Made by a program: the position numbers and the translations under genes
Part shown: positions 49,562 through 59,353 of the stretch, piece after piece
How the letters are laid out: each line of letters opens with the position of its first letter
Position numbering within the stretch: the stretch's first letter is position 1
Source of the DNA: Oenanthe sinensis
Lineage: Eukaryota > Streptophyta > Magnoliopsida > Apiales > Apiaceae
Direction of reading: 5' to 3'
Length of the DNA stretch: 64,000 nucleotides
NCBI GenBank assembly: GCA_028671895.1
Contig: JAPMAC010000207.1
Coordinates: 4,402,001-4,466,000, forward strand
The notes under the pieces: generated by a model
The model's database searches: none
What the model was told of the DNA's origin: nothing
What the model saw: only the letters and a program-made list of their open reading frames with translations

Positions 49562-50959
49562 TGTTGGTCCCTGATATTGTAAAAGGGCGGGGGGTTTAAT
49601 ATAATATCTATAAATTATCGCAAAATATTGGATTTAAAAATATTATTTTGAATTTACATGAAATATTAATTATAATGAAATACTGTTCAAGTAGAAGATA
49701 TAATTTTAACTTGAAAAGTATTACAAAATTAATAAGTAGAAAGTTTATATAACTGTTTAAAAGCTTAGAACGATTTTGACATAAATTATTTGAGTTTAAC
49801 AATTATATTCCAAACTTGCACAGAAATATGTGAATATTACAATACAGACAAATTTATGAATTTGAACTATTTTTCTAACTCTGAATAATAAATCCTAAAG
49901 CCTCATATTTATAGAGAAATTTTAAGCTTGTATGACTTACTCACTATGACCTTTTTTAACAAAAAATAAGCCTTGTATGACTTATTAAAAAGCTGGGCAT
50001 GACTTTCAGAATTCAGTATGACTTTCTGAAATTCGGTATGACTTATTTTAAAATTATATTCAAATTTTCTTTTAATTAAATATATCTGTATGACTTATTT
50101 AATAAAAAAAATCGGTATGACTTATATAAAAGGTCGGTATGACTTTTTATAAAAACAATCGGTATGACTTATTATATAAAAGGCCGGTATGACTTTTCAT
50201 ACAAAAATCGGTATGACTTAATTCTTAGTTAACTAAAAATCATTTCGGTATGACTTTTAATTGACAAATTCGGTATGATTTAATTCTTAGTCATTTGAAT
50301 TACATTTAAAAGTCATATTAAGTCATATCTTTTATAATAAATTAACTCTACTTAATTTAATTAGTTAATTTATAAATTAAATTAAATTCAACTTGAATTA
50401 ATTTAATTAGATAAATTAAATAATCAATTAATCTTTGATAGTAGAATTATAATACTATCTCTGACATTTATTATATAGTAGTCAGCTTTGAAGTCTTCTC
50501 GTCTTTTCTTTGTCTTCTGTCATAAGCCACTTGAGCTCGATGTTGAATAATTATTAATTTAGTTGACACACAAATGTATTGTCTGGTTCATTTGTGTCAT
50601 ACTATAATTATTATTCTCCATCTTTAACATTTAAGTTGTGGCCTTCTGTCATTCTTCTGCTTTACTGTCTCTCATCTTCTTCTAAAATCTTTTTATAGTA
50701 ACCACTTGAAATCTTTTATATTTTCTGTATTCTTTAGAAGTACTACCACTTTATTTTTCAGTGACGCTTGAACATATTAATGAACTTCTTCCAGTGTTGA
50801 GTAGTAATCCCATAAAATACTTCTGATACTTAGGTCCTTTGTGATTAGTTGACTGTGTTCATCTTGATTCCTGTTTGGTGTTTATTATTTACTTCTCTTT
50901 ATAGCTAGAGTTGAGTTATCATCTAATTATTACAAATAGGCCTAGTTATATCCCTTTCA
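49562..50959 (-). repeat. Element C 5' LTR (1398 bp)
   Basis: It is collinear with 16932-17950 but contains an extra ~379 bp (about 50270-50640) missing from the other copy. At least ten CGGTATGACTT-like motifs lie in 49980-50290. The C-run motif (49585-49600) carries one interruption. The minus-strand start is TGAAAGGGATATAAC. Confidence 0.93.
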
Positions 50960-51690
50960 GCCTTGTTTCTTACCACAATTCCATTCTCATCAAGTTTATT
51001 CCTGAACACCCTTTAAGCACCAGTAATAGATCTATTTCCAGGTCTTGGTACAAGTTTCCACACTTTATTTCTCTCAAATTCATTTAGTTCCTCTTGCATT
51101 GCAATGATCTAATCAGGGTCTTGTAATGTTTCCTTTATTTTCTAGGGCTCATTCTTTGAGAGAAAACAGTTATAAATGCATTCATTTTGAGTGGCTTTTC
51201 TAGTTTGGACACCACTCTCAGGGTTACCAATTATCAAGTCAGGAGTATGATCCCTTGCCCATTTTCTATCTAGTGGAAGATTGTTTCTGAAACTTTGTGC
51301 TCCACCTAAATCATTGGACTTTTCTATTTGTGAGTTGAATTAAAATGAAAAGACTCCCCCTGAGTTTCTCGACTCTGTAAAAGATTCAAAATTGCTTTGT
51401 CCAGACCCTGATGGACTAGATTTTGAAGAGCTTGACTGTGTCTCAATCTCTAGACTATGTCTAGCTTGTACCTGAACTGTTAAACTTTGAGTTGATTGGA
51501 TTTGAATTTTCTGGCTCCCCCTCAGATTGTGTAGATTCTTGTGTTATTTCAGGAGTAATTTGAGACTTTTCATCAATATCCTATTCATCTCTCTCAGAAA
51601 TTTTGAGATTTTTAAATTCAAGTGTTCTAGACTCTAACTCATCCTGAAAACCTGTAAACTTTTTATCATCAAATGTAACATAAATAGATT
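50960..51690 (-). pseudogene. Element E RT N-terminus and integrase-RT linker
   Basis: Minus strand: a Ser/Glu-rich linker followed by the RT start (a WKLVPRPGNRSITGA-like stretch near 51020-51060, then FRNKLDENGIVVRNKA up to the GCCTT target site at 50960). RT continues at 16931. Stops and frame changes are present, for example TAA within the GA-RVFRNKL segment. Confidence 0.8.
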
Positions 51691-52290
51691 ACATAACAAT
51701 TTTGATTCTTAGATTGAAGACTCTGAATGCCTTTGTATTTGATGCATATCCACGAAATATTACTTCATCAGCCTTGGCTTCAAATTTGCTTAGATTTTCA
51801 AGATGTATTTTCAATACAAAGAATTTACTTCCAAATATGTGAAAGTGTTTCACACTTGGCTTATTTTCCTTCACCATTAATTCATAGAGAGTCTTTCTAT
51901 GCATATTTATCAAGGTACGGTTTTGAATGAAACATGTTGTATTAAAATGCCTATGACCTTTGAAAACTAAAATACATGTTTCTTTGTGAGTCGCAAGATA
52001 TTCTTTGTTGTCAAAGTCAGTATGATAACTTTAGTCTCCAAGTTGACTAATGCTTATTAAGTTGTGCTTCAAACCATCAACTAGAGCTACTTCTTCAATG
52101 ATAATATTTGCAATTATAATCTTGCCATATCCCAGCTTTTTCCTTTGTTACCATCTCCAAAGGATACTTCTGGGCTAGCCATCTCCAAAAAGTCTATAAG
52201 CAAAGATTTCTTTCCATTCATGAATCCTAAGCATCCACTGTCCAGGACCACGGACATTTTCTTGACCCTTGTTCCCTGCATACAGATAGC
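51689..52290 (-). pseudogene. Element E protease and integrase remnant, integrase core deleted
   Basis: The protease motif is visible near 52215-52235 as VVLDSGCLGF, with the catalytic DSG intact. Pre-integrase sequence follows (GKIIIANIIIEE, DGLKHNLISISQL). Near 51945-51960 the sequence passes directly from a CILVFKG stretch to FNTTCFIQNRTLIN, so the zinc domain and the DDE catalytic core (about 1 kb) are missing. 51913-51689 is the integrase C-terminal part (KHFHIFGSKFFVLK, KADEVIFRGYA). Confidence 0.82.
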
Positions 52291-52399
52291 AACTAGTTAG
52301 ATGTTTTGAGGACCCAAACTATTTTGGATCCTTTCTTACTAACCTTAGGTGAAACAGGCTTAATATTTTTCACTTTTGATTTACCTCTCTCCTTTGTTG

Positions 52400-54590
52400 C
52401 CGTAGACTCATTCTGGTGGAGTCTTGACATTGTCATACCAACTTTTATCAATAAAATATTTTAACTCATAAAAATTGTAATACAAATCATGATAGTCTCT
52501 ACACATATAAATAAAATGAATTATGCTACCATAGTGATAACAGGGTTTCTGTAGAATGTAGTGACTAGTTAGAGTCTGAGAGGATCGAGACTCTGATTTC
52601 TTCTCAATCTTTGTTTTACAATCTAGAGTAAGATTGTTGTGGTTTCCACATCTATAACATTTCTTTCTAGGAGCATTAGGATCTTTTTGATAATTATTGG
52701 CCTTGTTAATGCCTTCTTTTCCATTCCTATTTCTCCTAGTTTTGCTAGACTCTAGTAAGTTATCTAGCTTTTCTTTCAATTTAAACTTGGACAGAAATCC
52801 TATGTTTACATTTTTCATAGGTTTTTGTACTCCTGTTTTATCTGTCTTTTTGTTATCCATAAGGACATCATGAGCAGATGAGTTTGTGTCATTAGAGGTG
52901 ATAGATTTAACTTCAGAGGTCACAAACTTGACAGGGGTAAAGGTACTTATATCCTTAGTATCACTTGAATGACTAGATTCTTCATTATTATCACTCTCAA
53001 TAATAGGTCTTTTGCCTTGACTCTTGTCATAGCCTAGACCTGAAGTTTGACAAACATTTTGATCATTGAGAATTTTATGGACTTTTCTACCAGAGTCTGT
53101 CCAAACATTGAACTTAAGCCTTTCTTCTTCTAGTTCTTTTCTAATATAATCATAGGCCTTCAAAATTTCATCATGATTGTGTTTATATTTTTTAAAATCC
53201 TTTTTGTAATCTTCCATAATAACTACTCAGACTCTAGATGGTTATTTCTATTTAACATGGTTAAGTTTTCTTTAGTTAACCTTTCATTGTCATTAGTGAG
53301 TGATCTACAGTTAGTCAATATATTTTTAATCTCACTTTACACAATCTTAATACCATCAGAGTCTAAATTTAATAAGAATTCAGCAGAGAAGATTGATACT
53401 TGAGATTTAGGATATGAAGGTCCATTGAAAGATTCTGATTTTTCTTAGCAGACATCCATCAAAGCTAGATTTATATAATCAATCTTATCCTTTGAGCTTG
53501 AATCTGCCCAATCCTTTCCCGTTGAGAGAAGTGTCTTTCCTTTGCCTTGTGTCATGGCCTTTCTGTACTCACTAGCAAAGTGCCCCAATATTCCACAATT
53601 AAAGCATTTGACTTTTGCCTTGTAAAGTTTGACTATGGTGCTTTTGCCCTTCTCAACTTTTTCATCTTCTTTCTTGAATGCTAGCCTTTTGCGGAATTTT
53701 CCAATTCTTTTATTGAATTTCATTCTCTTGGAAATTTTTTGCAAACATAGCCATCATTTGACCCAGATCAATCTCATCATCAGTATCAAAGTCTGTGTTA
53801 GTAGACTCTAACTTAACAACAACTTTACCCTTTTTCTTTGATTTTTTATCTTAGTTTCCTTGGGTTCTTCCTGTTGTTCTTTCTCAGACTCCACAGACTT
53901 TGCTTTTCAAACTTTCTTGTCCTTTCTCTGTTGCATCTTTAAATCATATGTCTTGAGTCTTCCATACAATTCTTCCAAAGAGATTTCATCTAAATCTATG
54001 GCTTCCCTAATATTAGTTGTCTTGTTATCCCATTCTTGAGGAAAGGCTCTCAGGAACTTGGTATTAGTATCTTCAGAATCATACACTTTACTAAGAATAG
54101 CCATCTCATTCAGGAGTTTTGTAAACTTGTCATACATCTCAATGATAGCTTTTCCAATTTTTTCTTCAAAGTACCCATACTCCTGAATTAGCAAAGACAT
54201 TGCATTATTCTTGACATCCTTGGTTCCTTCACAGTGTTCTTCAAGTTTTGTCTATATCTCCCTAGCAGTTTTGCATGATATAACAAAGTTTGTGATAACA
54301 GAGTCTATACTGTTAAAAAGAATGTTTTTAACTTTTACCTCTTTAAGAATATTCTCTTTGTCCTCTTTTGACCACTCAGCTTTTGGTTTGTCAACAAAGT
54401 GTTCACCAATAATCTTTCTTTCAACAGTGGTTTGAGGAACAGGTTTTGAGGGCATGTAAGGTCCATCATCAATCCTGTCAAGATAGTCAGGGTCTGTAGC
54501 CTCTAGATGGTATAACATCTTAACCTTCTAGTGGATAAATTCATTCCTCTTGAACATATGAATCTTAGAATTGTCATATTTGTTTCTAGA
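52400..54590 (-). pseudogene. Element E gag with three decayed zinc knuckles
   Basis: The UBN2-like domain is at 54518-53907 (MLYHLEATDPDYLDRIDDGPY..., LEELYGRLKTYDLKMQQR). The upstream frame contains a TAG at 54528-54530 in place of the conserved Trp of the EFIH-W-KVKM motif. Zinc knuckle 1 is CFNCGILGHFASEY, last Cys to Tyr (near 53570-53620). The long tail 53217-52408 holds CYRCGNHNNLTLDC, His position changed to Asn, and CYHYGSIIHFIYMC, second Cys to Tyr. A long gag with several zinc motifs before the protease is typical of this Sirevirus group. Stops also occur near 54252 and 53445. Confidence 0.85.
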
Positions 54591-54615
54591 TATCTTCGAT
54601 CAATTTTAGCTTTAG

Positions 54616-54629
54616 GCTCTGATACCAAT
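54616..54629 (-). other. Element E primer binding site
   Basis: The minus strand reads ATTGGTATCAGAGC after ...GAAAAACA; perfect copia PBS. Confidence 0.92.
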
Positions 54630-55823
54630 TGTTTTTCCAGTTATACAAGTAGAAGGGGGGGATTGAATACTTGTGTCTACTTTTTGCCTGATTAAAATCA
54701 ACTCAAAGTAAATTAAAGCTTTGAATTAAGAACAAAGAACAAACATAAAGTTATAAAGAAATATTGTTTGTATTATTGATAAATAAATACAAACTCTCCT
54801 AGGGTGTATACAAACCCTAGTAGCTACTCTGTGTTTTCACAACAACTTTCTTTATCTCTATGCTCTCCCAAAACTTTTAATTCATACATTAGGTTACATA
54901 GAGTGTATATATAGAGAGCTTTCTATCAACTAATGAAGCAAATATAATTAATCAGGAATAAATTCATATCTATTAGCTGATAGTTTCCTTCTGTAATTCT
55001 CCTTCCTTTCCATACCATATCTACAATATATTTCCCTTTATGTTTGAAGACTTTTCTTTACTGTGATTACCTTCCAAATTCAGGTTCAACTTTATAGACT
55101 CTGGAAGACTTTAGACTCTGATGATCTTCAGTCTCTAACAGACTATAGTCTCTGATAGTCTATAGACCCTGATGAACTCCTAGACTCTGATTGACATCGA
55201 GACTCTGGTTTTATTTCTCATGAATTTTTTTTAATATAAATAATCTTGATACCTGTACATAGACTAACTAGACTCTAATTTGTATTTACTTGATCAAAGA
55301 CTAGAAAGACTAATTCTATTACAGATACAACTATGATAAACTCTATTCTAGCATTTTATACATCATCAAATGAACATTTTCCTAACATAAGTCATAATGT
55401 AGACTTCTGGATCAGCTACTCTGACACTTCTCGACCAGCTATTCTGAGACTTCTCGATCAATTACTCAGAGACTTCTCAATCGGTCTAATTTTGAGGCTT
55501 CTCGATTAGACTATTCTTTAGACTTCTTGACCAATTCAATTATAGACTTCTCGAATGGTAAACTTGTTTTAGATAGATTTTCCAACATTGAACACCTTAT
55601 TTGTTGAGGCCTTGTTCTTCTTGATGCATGATCAATCAAATTTGAGTCTTCTATTTTATTTATGACTATTATTTACAACCAGAATTACAACATGAAATCT
55701 TCTAACTACAATTTTACAAATAAAACAGTTAAGTACATAATCCCTATACAAGAAGTACTATAAATGTTGCATGAACAGTACAAGTTATTACAAATAAAGA
55801 TGTAGGCTTGTCTAGATCCAACA
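54630..55823 (-). repeat. Element E LTR (1194 bp), flanked by internal sequence on both sides
   Basis: The minus strand begins TGTTGGATCTAG and ends CTGGAAAAACA. The C-run motif is at 54655-54670, 25 nt from the end. The middle (55090-55560) is dense in GACTCTG and GACTTCTCGA motifs. PBS and gag follow it; polypurine tract and an env-position ORF precede it (55824-57735), so it serves as a 5' and a 3' LTR at once. Confidence 0.88.
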
Positions 55824-55835
55824 ATCTCCCCCAAT
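55824..55835 (-). other. Polypurine tract before E LTR
   Basis: The minus strand reads TTGGGGGAGAT immediately before the LTR start TGTTGG. It closely matches the tract of D (AGGGGGAGAT). Confidence 0.85.
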
Positions 55836-55920
55836 TTGAGAAAAGATATTTGAACAAATTTAGACAGGATAACAAGCCTACTTATTTCGTTCTTAAGAAT
55901 TCTGCATAGCAAGCCTTAGC

Positions 55921-57735
55921 TTACACTTGCTTTCTCTTCTTGATTTCTTCTATAGCATCCAGACATTCATATCTAGCAATTATTTCTTCAATGAGTATGG
56001 ATCCCTTTAATTGATCTGCAACTATTTGTAAAGTTTCTGATGGACAATCCATGATAAATTTGAATCATACTTTAAATGTTCTTCTATTAATGGTTTTGAG
56101 TTCAACTCTATCAGAATTTGAGAAGACTATATATATACCTACTCTTCTTAATTCTTCTGATCTCCTTTCAATTTCCTCATCTTCCAACCTCTTCTTTTCT
56201 TCCATTTTTCTTCATTCTTCAAATTTATCAATTTTCTTTTGTAACTTTCCATCCAGATACTTAGCTATATTCAACATTTGGAGTTTGTTGATCATACTCT
56301 TCTTATCACCTAGGCTAAGTACCCTTTTGATGTGATGTGTGGTGACATATGAACCATCATAGTAAAACTCCTTTTCTTCACCATCAAAATTTCTGAAAAA
56401 AACTTTGTGATCCCTTACTTCAGCCTTTAAAATTATGTCTATATATATTTTCTTGAATTTAAGCTTTTCATGTCTTATCCACTTTGATTGGCTTGATAAC
56501 AAGTCCTTTTTCAGGAATAATAATTTGCTTTCTACATTTTGGAATCCTTACTAGCTCAGAACTAGCAGACTTCTTGAATTTTGTCCTTGACTCTGAGTTT
56601 GTCTTTATTTGTTGACATGGCTTGAGTTTTGAAGATTGAGATTTCTTTAAGTCTCTCCTTATCACTCCATGAGCAGTAACTTTTACAAGATTTCTTTGAA
56701 GAGATTTGGATTTGATAGAGATCTTTGGTTGATCACTTTCAGATATTGTATCAACTAAGTTAATGCCCTGAGATTTATTAGGGGCATTAGCATGGTTATC
56801 AATAATTTGTTGCTTTTGACTTTTCTTTTCAGCAGGCTTCTTCTCCTTGCTTTTGCCATCATATTTCTTGTCCTCGTTTTCATTTTCCTTCTTACTATTT
56901 CCATCCTTATTACTCTTGGGGGTAGGTCTGTCATCTTTTTTGCTTTTATCCTCCTCCTCATCATCCCTTCTCTTCTTTTCAAGCTCTCTTGTACCAAAGT
57001 CAGCTACTTGTCCATTTATGAACTTTTTCATGATTTCAATCATTTGCTTGTCTTCCTCCCTCACTACTTCTTTTTTCTGAAGAAGTTCAATTAGGTTAAT
57101 GATTTGGCTTTTATTTTTCTTGTGTAGATGTTGGGGGATTTTGAAGTGAGATAGAGTTTTCTGAGAAGTGAGGTATCAAACACCATTAGGATTGCAGTAG
57201 GCTTCAGGAAGTGTCTTTGGCATTAGCTTGGATATAACATCATTCTTCAGCTCATCATCTTTCTTGATCACAGTCTCCACATTGTTGTATAAGCATTCCA
57301 ACTCTGTGTAGGATAGATATGTGGGAGTGTCAATTCATATTCTATAATAGCCAGACTCCAGCTGCACTATTGGCACCTTGAATTTTTTCCCACTAATAAA
57401 CACTTCACTCCTCTTATTGACACTATGTTGTTGTTGAGTAGCTTCCTGTAATTCTAATGATTGTCTTTCACAGATGCCTTGATGGCTTTTAAATTTGGAA
57501 GAAACTCCTTGTTACCCAGAGGCTTTCTTGCTTCTACTCTTAGAATCTACATGATAGCCATTTGCCTCAATTTCATCTCTGTCATCCTTTTACCCCTTAG
57601 GCTTTGAATCTTGTCTTGGAAGGAATGAAGAGTGAGCAGGTGCTGTGAAAGTTGGCATTTGTACTTGGGAAGCTAGGCTTGAAGGACTCAAGGTTGACAA
57701 CACAACTTGTATGGAAGTGAGTTGAGTAGACACCT
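55921..57735 (-). pseudogene. Env-position ORF fragment (C-terminal part) upstream of E LTR
   Basis: The minus strand carries a nearly continuous but broken ORF from the G insertion at 57735 to a stop near 55921. An initial Ser/Thr/Pro-rich stretch (TQLTSIQVVLSTLSPSSLAS) is followed by a conserved-looking part (VPIVQLESGYYRI, DTPTYLSYTELECLYNNVET), then a long highly charged Lys/Glu/Asp region 57064-56468, then 56502-56212 (RHEKLKFKKIYIDIILKAEV) and a coiled-coil end. Stops and frame changes occur near 57595, 57320 and 56470. Context (polypurine tract and LTR immediately downstream) shows it is the last ORF of a Sirevirus-like element. Whether it is the missing C-terminal half of E's own ORF or belongs to a tandem copy is open. 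Confidence 0.7.
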
Positions 57736-59339
57736 TTTTAGTATTGGTGTCCTAAAGACAATACTTTTAATGTTTTATTGAAAATAATTAAGAATTATGT
57801 TATGTGATTATTTAATTAATATTTATTATGTCTTTATTTATTGCATCATAAATTGAAAGAATAATAAATGTCCTTGGAATATTAATACGTAATATATGTC
57901 TTTAAGTATGTGACTTAAAAATGAGATTATATGAATAGTATTTTATTCCTAAAACTCCCTAGTCAAGTATTATTATTTAAGGACAATAATAATGCGATAA
58001 GACTAGTATGTTTATTGACAGATGACCACATCTCATTGGTCATAGGTATGGTAATACTAAAGTCAAGAACATAAGTGTATGTGTCAATACATGACACTGG
58101 AAAGACTCGTCGTGAGATTCTACATGTTAATAAGTGTCATAAGAAATCTCACAGTGATAATGATGTAATGATCCTCTGAATTGAAATCATTATATTTCTA
58201 TACGAGAATTAATATACTTTGATTACACTCAAAGTTACCTTTAACCGGGTAATAATAAAGGTGGACATTGGGTATGCTATGAATCGTGTGAGGAATATGA
58301 ATGATATATATATGATTTAACCATCCAATTATAGGAGTGATATTATTGACCTCTTGATTGAGTGAGACTATGAAATGCATGGTCATGCTCAAATATTTAT
58401 TTGTTTAAATAGTCTACTCATTGATCAAGGAAACCAAGATTAAACGTTGAAGAGGATGACACTATACATGCCTCGAGTTTGATCTATAATATAAGGTTAA
58501 AGGGATTATATTGCATGGAACATTATTCACGAAAGGTTTAATTGAATCACCAATTATTATTGTTACTTGGGTAATAATGATGTATTACTATATACCGCTC
58601 ATTGTTTATAATTTTATTATTAGATAATAAAATTATTGCCAACGTAATAATAACCTAAAGGGTCACACACAAAGAACGTCAAAACGGAGGTTTATTTAAA
58701 TTACGAATTTAAATATAGTATTTTTTATTCGAATTTAATTATTGAATTAATTAAGTGAGACTTGATTAATTATATTAGAATTCGGATTTAATAAGTATTA
58801 TTATTATTCGAATTTAATTATTGAATTAATTAAGTGGGACTTGATTAATTATATTAGAATTCAGATTTAATAATAATAATAATAACCTAAAATCAGAATA
58901 GGTTTTAGAAACCACATGGATTAGGGTTAGATCCAAAATCTCTCTATCCCCTATATATACATAATGATGTATAGTATTAGGGTTTAATCATCAGATTTCA
59001 TTTTTAAGAAAAACCATAGCTGCTCAGCATCAAGAGAGGCTAGAGAAAAGAAGAGAGAGAGAGAGAGGAAGAGGCAATCAATTCGGCTAGTACCGACTCC
59101 GGTGATTGTTGGACGATCGGGCGTTCATGTAGACTTCTTTAGAGAGCATATTTTTGCAACAAAGGGCTGCTGTGATTCGGTTTTCTGGACCTCCATTAAA
59201 CATCATACGAAAAGATTTGTTGAGGTACAGACTTCTTCACCATAATCATCCAAAGTTATACATGGATCATGCGGTAGGGTTTCAGTTTTTTATTTATTTT
59301 TCGTATTTTTCCGCTACGTTTGTGCCCCGAAACCCTTCA
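57736..59339 (+). repeat. Element G 5' LTR (1604 bp)
   Basis: It begins TTTTAGTATTGGTG (expected TGTTAG...) and ends GAAACCCTTCA. It shares blocks with the B, F and solo LTRs. A ~75-bp segment containing AATTAAGTGAGACTTGATTAATT is tandemly duplicated at about 58725-58870. A GA-repeat lies at 59046-59068. Confidence 0.87.
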
Positions 59340-59353
59340 ATAGTATTAGAGCT
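59340..59353 (+). other. Element G primer binding site (degenerate)
   Basis: ATAGTATTAGAGCT follows the LTR end; relative to TGGTATCAGAGC it has two changes, both G/C to A/T. Confidence 0.78.

Larger units (their letters stand above)
16932..50959 (-). mobile_element. Element C: near-complete Sirevirus-like copia element, TSD GCCTT, hosting B and D
   Basis: Minus-strand order: 5' LTR 50959-49562, PBS, gag, protease, integrase, RT, RNase H, 1.25-kb spacer, env-position ORF, polypurine tract, 3' LTR 17950-16932. It is flanked by GCCTT at 16927-16931 and 50960-50964. After removing nested B (20144-28858) and D (35581-47929) the element is about 13 kb, a size usual for Sireviruses with an extra ORF. 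The LTRs differ by a ~379-bp deletion and many substitutions, so C is older than D. Several stops and a mutated protease site show it is inactive. Confidence 0.92.
2589..55823 (-). mobile_element. Element E: base-layer Sirevirus-like copia element, interrupted by A, a solo LTR, F and C
   Basis: E-derived pieces on the minus strand are, in element order: LTR 55823-54630, gag/pol 54590-50960, reverse transcriptase 16931-16315, RNase H end 8624-8531, and env-position ORF 8101 to 2589. The C insertion splits the reverse transcriptase with a perfect 5-bp duplication (GCCTT at 16927-16931 and 50960-50964), so these two pieces were once adjacent. The F insertion carries a deletion that removed the end of RT and most of RNase H. 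The 3' LTR is not in the window. The element is inactive: integrase core missing, many stops. Confidence 0.75.

Noticed and set aside
56792..57094. Hydrophobic plus-strand ORF resembling a membrane protein
   Set aside because: It is the antisense of a Lys/Glu-rich minus-strand ORF; antisense of AAG/GAA codons gives Leu/Phe/Ser runs.
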